A DNA stretch of 7,196 nt from contig CAMLOU010000177.1 of the NCBI GenBank assembly GCA_946481735.1, forward strand, positions 1-7,196. The letters are read 5' to 3'. The stretch is from an uncultured Cellvibrio sp. (lineage in GTDB: Bacteria; Pseudomonadota; Gammaproteobacteria; Pseudomonadales; Cellvibrionaceae). The number at the start of each line of letters is the position of its first letter. Position 1 is the first letter of the stretch. The position numbers were made by a program, and so were the translations under genes. Below the pieces are notes generated by a model. That model saw only the letters and a list, made by a program, of their open reading frames with translations. It was not told the DNA's origin and ran no database searches. Shown in pieces: positions 6,501 through 7,196 of this stretch.

Positions 6501-7050
6501 TATGGAACCGTTTATTGAAACGCGAGGTAATTGGGCCAACCGTTCGGTGGATAATTACAGTATCGGTTTCTCTTCCAGTGCGATCACCCAGCTGCAGCGT
6601 GCCGCGAGCATCCGCAATATTTTCTTCCGTCAGAATCCTGAGACACCCAGCATCAGCCTTGAACTGCGTCCGTATACGATGAGTCGCGATGAAGCCATGT
6701 TTACTCTGGATCTGGGTGACCAGCGCATTACCTATAACCACGGTCCTAAATTCTGGAAACCGGTGGTCTGGTCGGGTGATAACGATGCGCGTCGTATTCG
6801 GGTGATCTTTGAAGACCTGAACGGCTCAATCTATGACCGCGCTTACACTGGCCCTTGGGCCTGGTTCCGTCTGATGGATAACTCTGACATTAAGGCAACT
6901 GCGCAATCCAATGTTTATCTGATTACCTTTACCGCGAACAATACCAGCGCTGCTGCGCGCAAGATTGTTTACGAAGGCAAGGCGACCAGTATCCACAATC
7001 CGTTTAAAAATGATTTGTTGGGCTCGTTCCGCTGTCCGGAGTCTATTTAA
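3508..7050 (+). CDS. tssM: T6SS inner-membrane channel protein TssM (IcmF family)
   Basis: The 1180-residue protein has the full TssM architecture. Two transmembrane helices (about 11-30 and 46-62) are followed by a cytoplasmic domain (about 63-455), a third helix (about 456-473) and a periplasmic domain of about 700 residues. The cytoplasmic NTPase-like part is intact: a basic stretch (117-128), Walker A GPPGSGKTT (140-148, Lys146), LIDTAGRY (187-194, Asp189), and a GTPase-like TKSD (273-276). The segment SFFISRLFREVIFPE (422-436) just before the third helix is typical. The periplasmic part ends with GPWAWFRLMD (1115-1124) and the family ending LGSFRCPESI. In characterised systems TssM crosses the periplasm, meets TssJ through its C-terminal region and TssL/TssK at the inner membrane, forming the core channel. 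Its length is normal and no frameshift is seen. It is 69 bp from tssL and abuts tagF. Confidence 0.97.
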   Translation: MKKIGRFFTNPIVISLFGLLLISLLIWFAGPHIKFGETNTAPLGSVVARLVTIMVIIVLWGLNNLRIQLQNNKSNQSLVEDLQQNNTDSQANIVSEQASEEIHQINQRFTQALATLKKLKFKGKGKNKALYELPWYIIVGPPGSGKTTALVNSGLDFPLAEQFGKGSLQGVGGTRNCDWWFTNEAVLIDTAGRYTTQDSHRVVDSSAWEGFLNLLKRNRRRRPINGAIVAISLHDLLIQTEEERVMHAKTIRMRLDELMEKLEIRFPIYLLFTKSDLVSGFSEFFEDLGKEERDQVWGVSLPNAPKPGQSPDFNFLHDELRKLSSRLYDRVLWRMHQERDVKRCAAIEGFPQQMENLNTIVESFVTQTFVQNRYQFQPYLRGVYFSSGTQDGTPIDRLMTSVAANFGFARDVAQLPTQRGKSFFISRLFREVIFPEAELVGVNTRYERIIRWSQRAAYVGLAALTLIVILVWSGSVTRNKMYMSEVNTHVDEYKEEEKRLSRWNSDIRTVLPPLNALAKASIVYNQENHPWLSGMGLYDGRVDAEANRSYEVKLKTLFLPKLLETLETVLRQGDPEGDLYNTFRIYVMFNKLEHMEKPIIKEWFESYWDRVFHGEGTRRQELKVHLDALLEHDLQPSALNEQLVAQTRASLLRVPVSQRVYSRIKSHSEYNQRVDMLNFYGESVRSAFKMDERAQTALSIPALYTIQGYKNVDFSVDSPVVADVINERWILADEDDKNVDFVNQDLDEISEQVKEHYLADYTKVWTNVYDSLHIANFSNLREVNDVLTSMVDPVYSPLLSVLQVGKTNTQLTPPLLENLADKTAEGTRTDRAVDYLASRAEGTVVDKRFHELNLLLRESSRGPAPINATMQRLEQLKEFVQEITMAPDPNQKSFEVAKARFQSGAANPITALRAYAKSTPEPVQRWLTSLSDETWRIVLQSAHQYVNAEWRARVYSPYAQGLAGRYPLNRSSSDELALLDFSAFFKPQGTVDQFVKEFMEPFIETRGNWANRSVDNYSIGFSSSAITQLQRAASIRNIFFRQNPETPSISLELRPYTMSRDEAMFTLDLGDQRITYNHGPKFWKPVVWSGDNDARRIRVIFEDLNGSIYDRAYTGPWAWFRLMDNSDIKATAQSNVYLITFTANNTSAAARKIVYEGKATSIHNPFKNDLLGSFRCPESI
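7038..7041 (+). promoter_or_regulatory. Ribosome binding site of tagF inside the tssM 3' end
   Basis: GGAG within the last codons of tssM is 9 nt from the ATG at 7051 and 18 nt from the in-frame ATG at 7060, so it favours 7051. The tssM stop and tagF start are contiguous (TAAATG), suggesting translational coupling. Confidence 0.65.
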
Positions 7051-7196
7051 ATGAATCAAATGAAACCGGTTGGATTGTTTGGAAAATTACCTGCTCATGG
7101 AGATTTTATCTACCGTGATTTGCCCAGCAATTTTATCAACACCTGGGATGCCTGGCTTCAAGGATATGTAGGCAGTTCTCAAGAGCAGATCGGTGA
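7051..7196 (+). CDS. tagF: T6SS-associated protein TagF (ImpM family), N-terminal part only
   Basis: Forty-eight codons and two further bases are visible before the right edge. The start matches the TagF/ImpM signature: VGLFGKLPAHGDFIYRDLP, then FINTWDAWLQ, as in the family pattern GxxGKxPxxGDFxxRxLPxxFxxxWDxWL. Known TagF proteins are cytoplasmic negative regulators of the T6SS. In P. aeruginosa and Agrobacterium they act after translation and interact with Fha, holding the system off in parallel with the PpkA/PppA switch. A fusion to a PppA-like phosphatase domain occurs in some species and cannot be excluded here because the C-terminus is missing. The gene follows tssM with no spacer, so its translation is probably coupled to it. 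The assignment is firm despite the short stretch, since both signature motifs are present at the right spacing. Confidence 0.92.
   Translation, partial: MNQMKPVGLFGKLPAHGDFIYRDLPSNFINTWDAWLQGYVGSSQEQIG

Noticed and set aside
7060..7062. Second in-frame ATG as the tagF start
   Set aside because: The GGAG at 7038-7041 is 18 nt away, too far, while it is 9 nt from the ATG at 7051.

Overview
The window is a run of core structural and regulatory genes of a type VI secretion system (T6SS), all on the + strand and packed as one operon. From left to right it holds the 3' end of tagH (FHA-domain protein), then complete tssJ (outer-membrane lipoprotein), tssK (baseplate-membrane connector), tssL (IcmH/DotU inner-membrane protein) and tssM (IcmF), and the first 48 codons of tagF. 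No transposon, CRISPR array, tRNA or rRNA is visible, and no gene on the minus strand is credible.

The organism is most likely a gammaproteobacterium with about 50% GC. A Cellvibrio-like or other pseudomonad-related marine or soil bacterium would fit, but that is inference from base composition and gene order, not from a taxonomic marker. The order fha/tagH-tssJ-tssK-tssL-tssM-tagF is that of the Pseudomonas aeruginosa H1-T6SS locus, where pppA (phosphatase) and ppkA (Thr kinase) follow tagF. This suggests a system controlled by the threonine phosphorylation pathway, with pppA/ppkA just beyond the right edge.

Layout: 1-513 tagH C-terminus; 547-1047 tssJ; 1087-2421 tssK; 2422-2535 a 114-bp gap with a degenerate tandem repeat; 2536-3438 tssL; 3439-3507 a 69-bp gap with a small GC hairpin; 3508-7050 tssM; 7051-7196 tagF, starting directly on the tssM stop codon. 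There is no gene-free stretch over 300 bases.

The products work together. TssJ (outer membrane), TssM (spanning the periplasm) and TssL (inner membrane) form the trans-envelope complex. TssK docks the cytoplasmic baseplate onto TssL/TssM. TagH and TagF are the post-translational on/off partners. The system itself is well known. The points that deserve a second look lie in and around tssL: a five-unit repeat array upstream of it, an intergenic region that stays open in the shared tssK/tssL frame, a G8 homopolymer in its 5' coding region, and a duplicated Thr-Pro-Gly-Gly motif in its disordered N-terminus that could be a phospho-threonine docking site for the FHA protein encoded upstream.
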